IMG/VR virus record: IMGVR_UViG_3300024520_000137
Span: 1 to 44,880 of that record
Source of the DNA: a virus
DNA: 44,880 nt
Reading direction: 5' to 3' (one strand)
Below, piece by piece: positions 1 through 6,385 of this stretch. The notes under the pieces are model-generated. The model was not told the origin of the DNA and ran no database searches. It was given only the letters and a program-made list of their open reading frames with translations. The position numbers and the translations under genes were made by a program. Numbering within the stretch: the stretch's first letter is position 1; each line of letters begins with the position of its first letter.

Positions 1-81
1 TAATTTCCGAAAGAAGCGAAAAATATTATTTATTTTCGGTCTTTTCCCGAATTAGCTAATTTCCGAAAGAAGCGAAAAATA
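1..81. repeat. Left copy of 81-bp terminal direct overlap
   Basis: Bases 1-81 are identical, base for base, to 44800-44880. This is the signature of a circular or terminally redundant molecule assembled as a linear contig. The overlap covers one full 56-bp unit (the variant copy with ATATTATTTA in its core) plus the first 25 bases of the next. Because it lies inside a tandem array, it could be a true short terminal repeat or an assembly overlap at a repeat; the sequence alone cannot separate these. Confidence 0.9.
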
Positions 82-222
82 ATATTTATTTTCGGTCTTT
101 TCCCGAATTAGCTAATTTCCGAAAGAAGCGAAAAATAATATTTATTTTCGGTCTTTTCCCGAATTAGCTAATTTCCGAAAGAAGCGAAAAATAATATTTA
201 TTTTCGGTCTTTTCCCGAATTA
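1..222. repeat. 56-bp tandem repeat, about four copies
   Basis: Units begin at 1, 57, 113 and 169 with an exact 56-bp period; the last unit ends near 222. Copies 2-4 are identical where they overlap. Copy 1 differs only in the AT core (ATATTATTTA instead of ATAATATTTA). Each unit is an imperfect inverted repeat: CGAAAA pairs with TTTTCG around an AATATT centre, and outer TTCCGAAAGA partly matches TCTTTTCCCGAA, so each can extrude a hairpin. The core is very AT-rich. Arrays like this occur at phage and plasmid replication origins or packaging sites. Copy number may be collapsed or expanded by assembly. Confidence 0.9.
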
Positions 223-225
223 ATG

Positions 226-306
226 TTATTTCACTTATTTCACTTATTTCATTTATTTCATTTATTTCATTTATTTCATTTATTTCACTTATTTCACTTA
301 TTTCGG
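226..306. repeat. 9-bp iteron-like repeat TTATTTCAY, nine copies
   Basis: Nine head-to-tail 9-bp units start at 226 and repeat at 235, 244, 253, 262, 271, 280, 289 and 298. Units 1, 2, 7 and 8 end in CAC, units 3-6 in CAT, and the last becomes TTATTTCGG and runs into TATTTCGGTTTA (299-310). Short, phased, AT-rich direct repeats beside hairpins look like initiator-binding iterons. No initiator of the plasmid Rep type is recognisable in the window, so the binding protein is unknown. Confidence 0.85.
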
Positions 307-308
307 TT

Positions 309-484
309 TAAATCCCTATTAATTAATTAAATCAGGCACGCACGCACGCAATAAGGCACGCAATAAGACACGCACGCAATTAATTAATTAGGACGCTTCG
401 CGTAATTTATTAACGGAGTTAAATAACGCACGCGCTGCGCGCTCCGCGAAATAAAGGAAGCACGCGCAATAAGGCACGCATTAC
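309..484. repeat. GCACGC-rich repeats flanked by AATTAATTAATT
   Basis: Multiple copies of GCACGC and of CGCAATAAGGCACGCA-like strings occur at about 335-380 and 426-484. The first cluster is bracketed by AATTAATTAA (about 319-330 and 379-391). A GC-rich palindromic stretch (CGCGCTGCGCGCTCCGCG) lies at about 430-448. No ORF is supported here. Together with the 56-bp and 9-bp arrays it forms a roughly 480-bp non-coding repeat region, probably an origin or transcription control zone. Confidence 0.6.
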
Positions 485-704
485 CTATTTCTCACCCCGC
501 ACCCCGATAGCCTGTAAGTTACCCCCTGTCGGGAGTTGGTTACAAGGAACACTGTCGGCTGAAGTCGCTCTTCGGATGAAACAAAAGGGGGGTCTACTTT
601 GGATAACCGCAACTCCGCGTGTCACGGATTCACGCTACAGACTCCATTTCCTCTCTTTTCTTTTCTTCTCAGTTCTTCTCTCTATTCAAGACTAACCATA
701 TCAC
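485..704. other. Gene-free segment with polypyrimidine tract
   Basis: No convincing coding sequence on either strand; the plus-strand ORF starting at 619 is low-complexity and has no start signals. At 559-575 there is a GAAGTCGCTCTTCGG hairpin-like string, also present at 43468-43482. From about 645 to 690 one strand is nearly pure C/T (CTCTTTTCTTTTCTTCTC within it). Function unknown; it would be the leader or downstream region of the leftward regulator operon. Confidence 0.5.
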
Positions 705-842
705 TTATAATATAAGGGATACCGAATCCTTAACGTCAGAAGGAAAACACCAATTGGCAGACTTTTTCCGTCTTTCCATCTCCCGTTTCCCTCCGATAGC
801 GCCCCTCACATTGCACCATTCTATGTATCCGACTCCTCTCAT
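705..842 (-). CDS. Small hypothetical protein coupled to the regulator
   Basis: A 45-residue ORF whose ATG (842-840) overlaps the TGA of the upstream regulator gene as ATGA, the usual sign of translational coupling. The product is basic, with a GKREMERRKK stretch and Cys at 10 and 32. Its DNA at 801-815 repeats 15 bases of the regulator gene (995-1009), and both encode CNVRG, although what follows differs, so it may be a remnant of a partial duplication. No family recognised. It could be spurious; the coupling and open frame are the only support. Confidence 0.35.
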   Translation of the reverse strand: MRGVGYIEWCNVRGAIGGKREMERRKKSANWCFPSDVKDSVSLIL

Positions 843-1327
843 ACGGCAAAACCCTTGATCCCCAAAGCATCGAGAACCTTATTGGCATCACCTAAATCTA
901 CCCAGTTTCCAGCCTCCATGAGATTAATCTCCTTAGCCGCCACCTTAGACATTCCAGCCAATTCAGCGACGCTAATGCCTTTTCCCTCGCGGTGGCCCCT
1001 CACATTGCATTTCACCTTCGCCTTCATAGATGTAACGCAGACATGCTTTACAGGGTAAACAGTCCCTCCGGGATTACCAGGCCGCCCCTTTTGCTTACAG
1101 GACTTGCAGGTTGCTATATTATCGCGCATACTCCACGATTTACTCTCCAGTATCACCTTGTGACAAATAGGGCATTCCAGCGACTCGCCAACAATGGCAA
1201 TGATATCAGACCACCTTTTAGATAGCTTGTACTCCTTCATGTATTTGGAACGGTCAGAGTAAGACCGATATGATCGAGTCTTACGGGCAATATCTAATAT
1301 GTCCGCGTGGGTATTCTTAATGTCCAT
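839..1327 (-). CDS. Zinc-ribbon / XRE-type HTH transcription regulator
   Basis: 162 residues from the ATG at 1327; an upstream in-frame ATG at 1390 exists but its added residues look non-coding. Two CxxC pairs (CPIC near 52-55 and CKSC near 75-78) suggest a zinc ribbon. The C-terminal third (ISVAELAGMSKVAAKEINL, then an LDALGI-type end) matches the Cro/CI (XRE) helix-turn-helix pattern. A zinc ribbon N-terminal to an XRE domain is unusual. It is the only recognised regulator gene, and is read divergently from the early operon that starts at 1515, so it probably acts on the 1328-1514 control region and possibly on the palindromic repeats at the genome junction. Known: XRE proteins bind palindromic operators. 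Inferred: it is the early switch protein. Confidence 0.6.
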   Translation of the reverse strand: MDIKNTHADILDIARKTRSYRSYSDRSKYMKEYKLSKRWSDIIAIVGESLECPICHKVILESKSWSMRDNIATCKSCKQKGRPGNPGGTVYPVKHVCVTSMKAKVKCNVRGHREGKGISVAELAGMSKVAAKEINLMEAGNWVDLGDANKVLDALGIKGFAV

Positions 1328-1514
1328 GACATACGATAGCACGTCCCATCGTGGCCGACAAGCGGAAAACGCCTGCAAATGCCGTGCCAAACGACCCTAA
1401 TCCCAGGGATTTTTTTTCTTTTTTTCCGGCTCCTGGTTCCTGGTATCCGGTGCCGATAGTGCTAACGTGGAAGACGACAGCTCCGCCCCAGACTATAACC
1501 AATAGGAATAAACT
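1328..1514. promoter_or_regulatory. Divergent control region between regulator and early operon
   Basis: A gene-free 187-bp interval between the leftward regulator (start 1327) and the rightward early genes (start 1515). Promoters for both directions must lie here or be supplied from the junction repeats. I cannot assign -35/-10 boxes with confidence. AGGA at 1504-1507 is the ribosome binding site for the 1515 gene. A short inverted repeat followed by a T tract (1399-1425) lies inside. Confidence 0.45.
1399..1425 (+). terminator. Possible rho-independent terminator
   Basis: AATCC-CAG-GGATT forms a 5-bp stem with a three-base loop, directly followed by TTTTTTTTCTTTTTTT. On the plus strand this has the form of a weak intrinsic terminator. 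It would stop rightward transcripts arriving from the repeat region before the early operon promoter. The stem is short, so the call is tentative. Confidence 0.35.
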
Positions 1515-1868
1515 ATGACCGCTAAAGCACAACAAATTAAAAACGTCAAAGAAGATATTCTAATGCAAAGGGCAGTTAAGTCTCATTTTGAAGCTGTGAG
1601 CATTACTTATAGTAAGCGCCGAGCTGATCTTGAGGCAGAGATTGCAGCTTCTCAAGAAAAGCTGAATAAGCTGGAAAGTGATTACTCTGTTTGCGGGTCG
1701 CGTGCAAAATCCGCCACTATTAAAATCTCCGATCTTATCTCTTTGAGAGAGAGAATAGAAGCGGGAACGCAAACAAAGCATGATGAAGCGTCGGCCATCA
1801 TTTCCTATCTGTCTTCCATTAAGGAAATGCTCAGCGACGACCAAATCGCTAAGCTGAAGGCCATCTAA
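1515..1868 (+). CDS. Hypothetical coiled-coil protein, first early gene
   Basis: 117 residues, start ATG with AGGA seven bases upstream. The sequence is rich in Lys, Glu, Ala and Leu with long helical heptad-like stretches (residues 30-60), and has a single Cys. No family recognised. As the first gene of the rightward operon, 13 bases before the SNF2 helicase, it may be a small DNA-binding or helicase accessory protein, but that is inferred only from position. Confidence 0.75.
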   Translation: MTAKAQQIKNVKEDILMQRAVKSHFEAVSITYSKRRADLEAEIAASQEKLNKLESDYSVCGSRAKSATIKISDLISLRERIEAGTQTKHDEASAIISYLSSIKEMLSDDQIAKLKAI

Positions 1869-1881
1869 TAGAAAGAAAATC

Positions 1882-4023
1882 ATGATTCTAACTAAAGCAA
1901 CCGAGAAATTCCTAACCAAGCCGGATCTATTCGATACAGACGTTTTATGTGTCGATCTGGTGGAATCCGCCGATAGGGTCTATTTCCAGTGCGAGATTAA
2001 ATCAAGGGATACCTCTTTCCCGGAGGAATACTTTGACATAAAGCATTATGGATCAAAGGGCCATCAATTCTCTCGCCGTCCCGGTAATCCCGCCACGGGA
2101 GCTAAAAGCGCGTGGGATTCCATGGCTAAGTTTATTCCCAGCAAGTCCCTCGCGGGAACTGCAATTAAATGGGATATAAACGGCTGGCCTTCATATTCCG
2201 CTACTAATTTCCTTCATAGATTCCCCGAATCATGGAAGGCTAAGGGATATCATTGCAGGCGCGTCGGGCTGACCGATTTATCCGCCTGCCTTATCCAATT
2301 GTGGCCGGAAAAGCAAGTGGTAATGTCCACCGAAGCGTACACTTGCTATATTAGCCTCCTGGCCAGACTCAATCTCCAGTCGGAAAAGGCAAAATCCCAA
2401 GCTGACTTCAAGCTGGATAACCGCCTGCCTAAAACCGACCCTATTTTCGATAAGTTTGTTGAGAGGAAGTCTACTCCTCTGAGCGACTATCAAAAGATTG
2501 GATCTTTTCTTGGGCAAGGTAATTCCTATGCTTTATTCATGGAGCAGGGAACCGGGAAAACACCTATTGGTGTTTCTATCTCCAGCATAGCAGCCGCACG
2601 TTCTAATCTTGATAGGCCGCTGAGGGTTCTCATTGTTTGCCCTAAGCAGGTGAGACTCAATTGGTCGGTCGAGATTAAGAAGTTCACCACCGTGCCATGT
2701 GCTATTACACGGGTGAACGGAAACAAGACCGAAAGGTTTAAGCAGGTTGTTAAAGCCGTTGCTAAAACCTCACCGTTTCTTGAGGGATGCAAATACTCGG
2801 CAGTTATTACGTCATACGATACCCTTGCAAATGACGTAGACCTTTATTGCGCCATTGGGGAATGGGATCTCGTTATCTATGATGAATCCCATTACTTCAA
2901 GAACCACGACACTAACAGGTTCAAGGCAATTAAGAAACTCCGGGAGTTTGTCACTAACACCGTTATCCTCACGGGAACGCCGATCACAAATACCCTTCTT
3001 GACCTATTCGCCCAACTTGAATCTCTGGGAGAGGGTTATTCTGGGTTTATGACATGGAAGGGGTTTAAGGACTTCCATGTTAACTATGAGACGGCAGGGC
3101 AAACAGCCTCCGGTGGAACCTTCCAGCGCATTCTTGGATTTGAGAATGTACCTATGCTTCAAGAGCGACTTTCAAGGTTATCTTATAGGATAACTAAGAA
3201 GGAAGCAGGGCTAAACCTACCTGATAAGGTATATGACCTACACGAAGTTACAATGACCGAAAAGCAGGGGAAGCTGTATAAGACTCTCGCTGAGCAAATG
3301 TATGCTGAGTTTGAGGGCCGCGATATGACTAACCCTGTCACCATCAATAACGTCCTTACTGAGATTCTTAGGTTGGCCCAAGTAACCTCCGGTCACATTA
3401 GGCCCGACGAATCGGAAGTCTGCCAGATTGATTCAGTTAATCCTAAGGTTGACGCCGTGGCGAGTCTTATTAACGACTCTCAAAAGCCTAAGAATGAAAA
3501 GGTTCTTGTATGGGCCGTGTTCGTCGAAGATATCAAGAGAATCTCAGAGCGTCTGACAAAAGAGGGTATCGGGCATGTTACCTACTTTGGGGAAACTAAG
3601 GACAAGGCGAGAGAAAAGGCGATTGAGTCTTTTAACAATGATCCTTATTGCAAGGTGTTTGTTGGACACCCGAGAGCAGCGGGAGCGGGACTTAATCTCC
3701 TCGGATACAATAAGGAGGACCCGGCTTCGTGCATTATCCCCGAAACTGAACCGGCGGTCGGTGTGGATTCGCAAGGTGTCACACTATGCGAACATACTTA
3801 CACTGGGCACGAAATCTTCTTCTCAAATAACTGGAGTATGACCGACCGGGCGCAGGCTGAAGATAGAGCGCATAGGCGCGGGACTAAAATGCCTGTCCGA
3901 ATTACTGATATCGTCGTGCCTGATACCATTGATATGGTTATCAGAGATAGGGTACAGAGCAAGAAGCAGAACGCTGAAATTGTCCAAGACATTAAGGCGA
4001 TCCTCAATAGTTTGAGAGGTTAA
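1882..4023 (+). CDS. SNF2-type superfamily 2 helicase/ATPase
   Basis: 713 residues. Motifs in order: Q-like LSDYQKIGSFL near 200; Walker A EQGTGKT at 221-227; Walker B variant DESH at 334-337; motif III LTGT at 363-366; motif V GAGLNL near 595; motif VI RAQAEDRAHRRG near 660. Between V and VI there is an insert of about 55 residues not seen in the minimal core. The first 190 residues are phage-specific. SNF2-like ATPases are frequent in phage replication modules and translocate on duplex DNA, probably helping recombination-dependent replication or fork remodelling. Start ATG at 1882 follows AGAAAGAAAATC. Confidence 0.92.
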   Translation: MILTKATEKFLTKPDLFDTDVLCVDLVESADRVYFQCEIKSRDTSFPEEYFDIKHYGSKGHQFSRRPGNPATGAKSAWDSMAKFIPSKSLAGTAIKWDINGWPSYSATNFLHRFPESWKAKGYHCRRVGLTDLSACLIQLWPEKQVVMSTEAYTCYISLLARLNLQSEKAKSQADFKLDNRLPKTDPIFDKFVERKSTPLSDYQKIGSFLGQGNSYALFMEQGTGKTPIGVSISSIAAARSNLDRPLRVLIVCPKQVRLNWSVEIKKFTTVPCAITRVNGNKTERFKQVVKAVAKTSPFLEGCKYSAVITSYDTLANDVDLYCAIGEWDLVIYDESHYFKNHDTNRFKAIKKLREFVTNTVILTGTPITNTLLDLFAQLESLGEGYSGFMTWKGFKDFHVNYETAGQTASGGTFQRILGFENVPMLQERLSRLSYRITKKEAGLNLPDKVYDLHEVTMTEKQGKLYKTLAEQMYAEFEGRDMTNPVTINNVLTEILRLAQVTSGHIRPDESEVCQIDSVNPKVDAVASLINDSQKPKNEKVLVWAVFVEDIKRISERLTKEGIGHVTYFGETKDKAREKAIESFNNDPYCKVFVGHPRAAGAGLNLLGYNKEDPASCIIPETEPAVGVDSQGVTLCEHTYTGHEIFFSNNWSMTDRAQAEDRAHRRGTKMPVRITDIVVPDTIDMVIRDRVQSKKQNAEIVQDIKAILNSLRG

Positions 4024-4027
4024 TAGT

Positions 4028-4246
4028 ATGACTGATGTAAAGTTGGTTAAGATAATGGCAGTCCTTAATATTTTAAAGACTCTAGAAAAAAGAATTGACC
4101 GCCTGGAAGCATTGGAGGAAGAAAGACAAGTTAAAGACGGACTTCAGAACTACAGACTAGCCATTAGAGATTTGAATAAAGAAAAGTGCCCAGGTGGCTA
4201 TAAGGACTGCAACTGCAAAGGAGACAAACACCCGTGGGTAATGTGA
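4028..4246 (+). CDS. Small hypothetical protein with CxDCNC motif
   Basis: 72 residues. N-terminal amphipathic helix, then a Glu/Arg/Lys-rich helical part, then a short Cys cluster near the C-terminus (CPGGY, DCNC) that could hold a metal. The start is ATG in AATAGTATGACTGATGTAAAGTT; the same 23 bases recur at 4273-4295, where they begin the next gene, so this leader and first codons have been duplicated. No family recognised. Confidence 0.65.
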   Translation: MTDVKLVKIMAVLNILKTLEKRIDRLEALEEERQVKDGLQNYRLAIRDLNKEKCPGGYKDCNCKGDKHPWVM

Positions 4247-4278
4247 CCAGAGGTTACTTGGGGCGAAAAGGAAATAGT

Positions 4279-4407
4279 ATGACTGATGTAAAGTTTGGAT
4301 TGTGGCAGCTGAAGTCTACCGAATTACTCCGACTGAAAGGGTATATAGAGAGCGGACAACCTCTTTGCCTATCTGGTTCATTCAAGAACACCAAGGGTCA
4401 TCCGTGA
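4279..4407 (+). CDS. Cassette copy 1, gene A: 42-residue hypothetical
   Basis: Too short for most gene callers, but clearly homologous to the 45-residue protein at 4592-4729: both share a pattern G-L-x-Q-L-K, E-L-x-R-L-K-x-Y-I-E-x-G-x-P-L. The start ATG follows AAAAGGAAATAGT. It shares 23 identical bases with the start of the 4028 gene. Its stop overlaps the hairpin-forming GTCATCCGTGAC (4397-4408). Together with the next gene it forms one copy of a tandemly duplicated two-gene unit. Function unknown. Confidence 0.7.
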   Translation: MTDVKFGLWQLKSTELLRLKGYIESGQPLCLSGSFKNTKGHP

Positions 4408-4410
4408 CCT

Positions 4411-4605
4411 ATGTTAGCAGCCCTCCCGGTCGGGAGGAGGAAAGCGTGCGACATAGTTAAGAATTATGCTGAACTCGGGTTTAACTCAACTCATGACGCC
4501 GTTATATTCGATGTCGCGCCGAGGAACTACACCTTTTCGTTGAGTGATATGACCTCGGAGTCAATTCTCGCTATAGTAAAGGAGCTTCTCAATGAACGTC
4601 AATAG
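4411..4605 (+). CDS. Cassette copy 1, gene B: 64-residue hypothetical
   Basis: Begins MLAALPVG and ends ILAIVKELLNERQ. The paralogue at 4733-4981 begins MIAALPVG and ends with ILSIVKELLD then a short tail. Between the two the middle regions differ in sequence and length. In the conserved end most DNA differences are synonymous (for example GAG CTT CTC against GAA CTC CTC), which supports coding. No clear Shine-Dalgarno; translation probably depends on coupling to gene A three bases upstream. A hairpin (4422-4437) lies inside codons 4-9. Function unknown. Confidence 0.65.
   Translation: MLAALPVGRRKACDIVKNYAELGFNSTHDAVIFDVAPRNYTFSLSDMTSESILAIVKELLNERQ
4422..4437 (+). promoter_or_regulatory. 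Intragenic hairpin, copy 1 (CCTCCC-GGTC-GGGAGG)
   Basis: Perfect 6-bp GC stem with a GGTC loop starting 11 bases after the start codon of gene B. The second cassette keeps the same loop and stem at the same place, but its outermost pair changes from C-G to A-T on both sides, a compensatory change. There is no T tract, so it is not a standard terminator. A role in translation initiation of gene B is inferred. Confidence 0.55.
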
Positions 4606-4729
4606 AATCATAGTAACTTACGGACTGTCGCAACTAAAGAAACCCGAACTGGTCCGGTTGAAGGAATACATAGAGGGTGGAAAACCCCTTGCCTTGACAG
4701 GAGACTTTTACCACGACAAGGCCCCGTGA
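4592..4729 (+). CDS. Cassette copy 2, gene A: 45-residue hypothetical
   Basis: Homologue of the 4279 gene, with the same GLSQLKxPELVRLKEYIEGG core. ATG preceded by AAAGGAG with an eight-base spacer; the Shine-Dalgarno lies inside the end of the preceding gene, with which it overlaps by 14 bases. Ends at 4729, three bases before the next start, exactly as in copy 1. Function unknown; tandem duplication followed by divergence is the evident history. Confidence 0.7.
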   Translation: MNVNRIIVTYGLSQLKKPELVRLKEYIEGGKPLALTGDFYHDKAP

Positions 4730-4732
4730 CCT

Positions 4733-4981
4733 ATGATAGCAGCACTCCCGGTCGGGAGTATAAAGCAAAGCTTCACTGTATCATATTCTACACAACTTAG
4801 GATGGCTTATAGTGATGGGGGTTATAATAGTCTTAGCCCAAATGAGTTCAACTCTTGCCCGTCAGACACTCTAATACACGGAGAGTCTCCCATAGATTAC
4901 GGGGAGGGACTTGCACAACTATCCAGGGAGGATATTCTTAGCATAGTAAAGGAACTCCTCGATGACTATATCGAGAATTGA
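4733..4981 (+). CDS. Cassette copy 2, gene B: 82-residue hypothetical
   Basis: Paralogue of the 4411 gene, sharing MxAALPVG at the start and SxxDILSIVKELLD at the end, with a longer Ser/Tyr/Asn-rich middle. The hairpin at 4744-4759 is conserved. The AAGGAACTCCTCG before its end acts as ribosome binding site for the overlapping gene at 4962, mirroring the copy 1 layout. Function unknown. Confidence 0.65.
   Translation: MIAALPVGSIKQSFTVSYSTQLRMAYSDGGYNSLSPNEFNSCPSDTLIHGESPIDYGEGLAQLSREDILSIVKELLDDYIEN
4744..4759 (+). promoter_or_regulatory. Intragenic hairpin, copy 2 (ACTCCC-GGTC-GGGAGT)
   Basis: Same position, stem length and GGTC loop as 4422-4437, with the bottom base pair changed C-G to A-T. 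One half of the change is synonymous (Ala GCC to GCA); the other changes Arg to Ser in the protein. This is what selection for RNA pairing predicts, but two copies give only one covarying pair. Confidence 0.55.
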
Positions 4982-5228
4982 GCTGTTAGCGGGCCAAGAC
5001 CAAAAGATAACCAGCCATAAGATCCTCCAGTTCCTATCAGTTACCGGGGCACATGGTTGTATATCAGTATATGCGCTGGTAGATGAGACCAAGACTCAGA
5101 GTACATATCATTTTGATACTTATGGTACTGGGTGGGAATGTCCTGAGGATGGTAATATAGGAGACTTCATAGGAACAGCCGTTGTGGGTGCTTTTGTTTG
5201 GCACGTTTTTTACACCGGGGAGAGCTAA
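4962..5228 (+). CDS. Hypothetical protein, 88 residues
   Basis: Overlaps the end of the cassette by 20 bases and uses the same start context as cassette gene A (CTC then ATG). Beginning MTISRIELLAG, then a beta-rich domain with aromatic residues and a hydrophobic C-terminal part (GTAVVGAFVWHVFY) that may be a membrane segment or buried strand. Ends two bases before the next gene. No family recognised. Confidence 0.65.
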   Translation: MTISRIELLAGQDQKITSHKILQFLSVTGAHGCISVYALVDETKTQSTYHFDTYGTGWECPEDGNIGDFIGTAVVGAFVWHVFYTGES

Positions 5229-5230
5229 TA

Positions 5231-5449
5231 ATGGATGGCTTTGATAACGATGAAACGTACTTTCTGAACCTGCATATACAGAATAACAGCCAACTGTATA
5301 GGAGGTTCCGTTACCTTGCTAACATCGGGTTAGATGGCACGTTCTACTCTGAGGCGTGTAAGCAGATTAGAAAATGCCCTGAAGTCTTCAATGTCAATCC
5401 AGAAGTAATCAACTTCCAGCAAATTCTCGAACAAAGCAGTGATGACTAA
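5231..5449 (+). CDS. Hypothetical protein, 72 residues
   Basis: Start chosen at ATG 5231 (MDGFDNDETYF), preceded by GGGGAGAGCTAATA; an earlier in-frame ATG at 5198 lies within the preceding gene and has no Shine-Dalgarno. Acidic N-terminus, helical middle. No family recognised. Its TAA overlaps the next ATG (TAATG), showing coupling. Confidence 0.65.
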   Translation: MDGFDNDETYFLNLHIQNNSQLYRRFRYLANIGLDGTFYSEACKQIRKCPEVFNVNPEVINFQQILEQSSDD

Positions 5450-5670
5450 TGTCCAGAACAGTACGAAACAGACATATGAATAAAGATGACTTCATCTGTC
5501 CTCCCCACCGAGTTAATAACTTCTCCGGTCACGGAGGAAGCGTACCTAAGGAACTCAGGGGCAAGATTAAGGTTGGACCCGGAGGAACCTCATGCGCATG
5601 TTGTTTTCCCGCCAAAAAACATAGGAGGGCCCTTTTCAGGGCCGCCCGCAGGAGTTTGGAATGCGGTTAG
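5449..5670 (+). CDS. Small Cys/His protein, 73 residues
   Basis: Starts in the TAATG overlap with the previous gene. Basic, with CPPHR near residue 17 and CACC near 50, a possible zinc site, and a Gly-rich linker. A second in-frame ATG at residue 10 (MNKDDF) is an alternative start. Overlaps the next small membrane gene by 10 bases. No family recognised. Confidence 0.55.
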   Translation: MSRTVRNRHMNKDDFICPPHRVNNFSGHGGSVPKELRGKIKVGPGGTSCACCFPAKKHRRALFRAARRSLECG

Positions 5671-5747
5671 CCTTAATGTTTGCCGTAGGATTCCTTATTT
5701 GGCCTCTATTGATTATTCTGTACAAACATGAACAGAACACACGATGA
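5661..5747 (+). CDS. 28-residue single-span membrane peptide
   Basis: Very short ORF with a strong signal: GCAGGAG seven bases upstream of the ATG. Nearly the whole peptide (MRLALMFAVGFLIWPLLIIL) is one hydrophobic segment followed by a short charged tail, KHEQNTR. It overlaps genes on both sides. Phages carry many such microproteins, some inhibiting host enzymes or acting at the membrane; no function is claimed here. Confidence 0.5.
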   Translation: MRLALMFAVGFLIWPLLIILYKHEQNTR

Positions 5748-5934
5748 AAGAAGAATAGATGAGTACATCGTCTCAAAAAGAGGGAGGGGAATCTCAAAGA
5801 ATCAAGCTCGAAAATCTCTCCGCCTCATGTCGCCGGAGGATTTGGGAAAACTTAGAGAGGAAGCACTTAGGAGCATCATCAATGGACCCGGTGACTCTGG
5901 TATTCAATGTGGAGGACGCAGCGAGGGAGCTTAG
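5728..5934 (+). CDS. Hypothetical basic protein, 68 residues
   Basis: ATG at 5728 inside the end of the membrane peptide gene. Highly charged helical protein (DERRIDEYIVSKRGRG, then an SPEDLGKLREEAL segment) with a Gly-rich tail. The last 53 bases overlap the next gene in another frame. No family recognised. Confidence 0.5.
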   Translation: MNRTHDERRIDEYIVSKRGRGISKNQARKSLRLMSPEDLGKLREEALRSIINGPGDSGIQCGGRSEGA

Positions 5935-6073
5935 AACAATATCTGATAAGGATATATTCCTGGAAAGGCTCGAAGAGATACAAATCAAGTGTAGAGACTT
6001 GGAAGTTTGGATAAATTCAGGCGGGCATTTACCCAATGACGGACAAGACAAAGATATGCGTGGAAATACTTAA
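5882..6073 (+). CDS. Hypothetical protein, 63 residues
   Basis: Start placed at ATG 5882 because AGGAG lies at 5870-5874 with a seven-base spacer; the longer frame from 5759 runs through the preceding gene and lacks a ribosome binding site. Acidic helical protein (VEDAARELRTISDKDIFLERLEEI) with a Gly-rich end. Overlaps the next gene by 38 bases. No family recognised. Confidence 0.55.
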   Translation: MDPVTLVFNVEDAARELRTISDKDIFLERLEEIQIKCRDLEVWINSGGHLPNDGQDKDMRGNT

Positions 6074-6170
6074 AGTATTAGGAGCAAAGCACGACCGCAC
6101 CAGTAAAGAAGAATCGTTACTTAGTAGGGCTATAGAACACCTCATAGAAGAGTATTGGAGCATTCAGTGA
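6036..6170 (+). CDS. 44-residue hypothetical protein
   Basis: ATG at 6036, inside the end of the previous gene. Mostly helical, begins MTDKTKICVEILKVLGAK, ends EEYWSIQ. It carries the GGAG (6156-6159) used by the next gene, and its TGA overlaps that gene's GTG. Support comes from this tightly packed arrangement rather than from homology. Confidence 0.5.
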   Translation: MTDKTKICVEILKVLGAKHDRTSKEESLLSRAIEHLIEEYWSIQ

Positions 6171-6385
6171 AAATCAAAGTTAAAGGGGTCATAGAGGACC
6201 TAAGAGAAATAGTAAAAGAACAACAGTACAAGGAACTCGGAGGGTACGTTATAGATGTTCAGTCTGCTAACCTCATACTAACTCTGCACGACAGTTTGAA
6301 TCCAAAGAACAAAGAGAGATTATTGAACCTCTCTTTACCTGAAGCGCAGAGGGTCAGCATAAAACTGTTAGGTCGTGATGACTGA
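6167..6385 (+). CDS. Hypothetical protein, 72 residues
   Basis: GTG start at 6167 overlapping the previous stop as GTGA, with GGAG seven bases upstream; an in-frame TTG at 6155 is less likely. Small alpha/beta protein (KIKVKGVIEDLREIVKEQQ, later a VIDVQSANLILTLHDSL stretch). No family recognised. Confidence 0.6.
   Translation: MKIKVKGVIEDLREIVKEQQYKELGGYVIDVQSANLILTLHDSLNPKNKERLLNLSLPEAQRVSIKLLGRDD

Noticed and set aside
1-306. CRISPR array
   Set aside because: The 56-bp and 9-bp repeats are contiguous without unique spacers, and no cas genes are present.
619-858. 79-residue plus-strand ORF
   Set aside because: Low-complexity Ser/Phe sequence from the pyrimidine tract, no ribosome binding site, overlaps the regulator end.
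839-1327. Evidence of lysogeny from the XRE-type regulator
   Set aside because: No integrase, excisionase or attachment site is visible, and the PolA has Phe at the 762-equivalent position, so the regulator alone does not show a temperate life style.
4422-4437. Rho-independent terminator
   Set aside because: No T tract follows the hairpin and it lies inside a coding sequence at the start of a gene.
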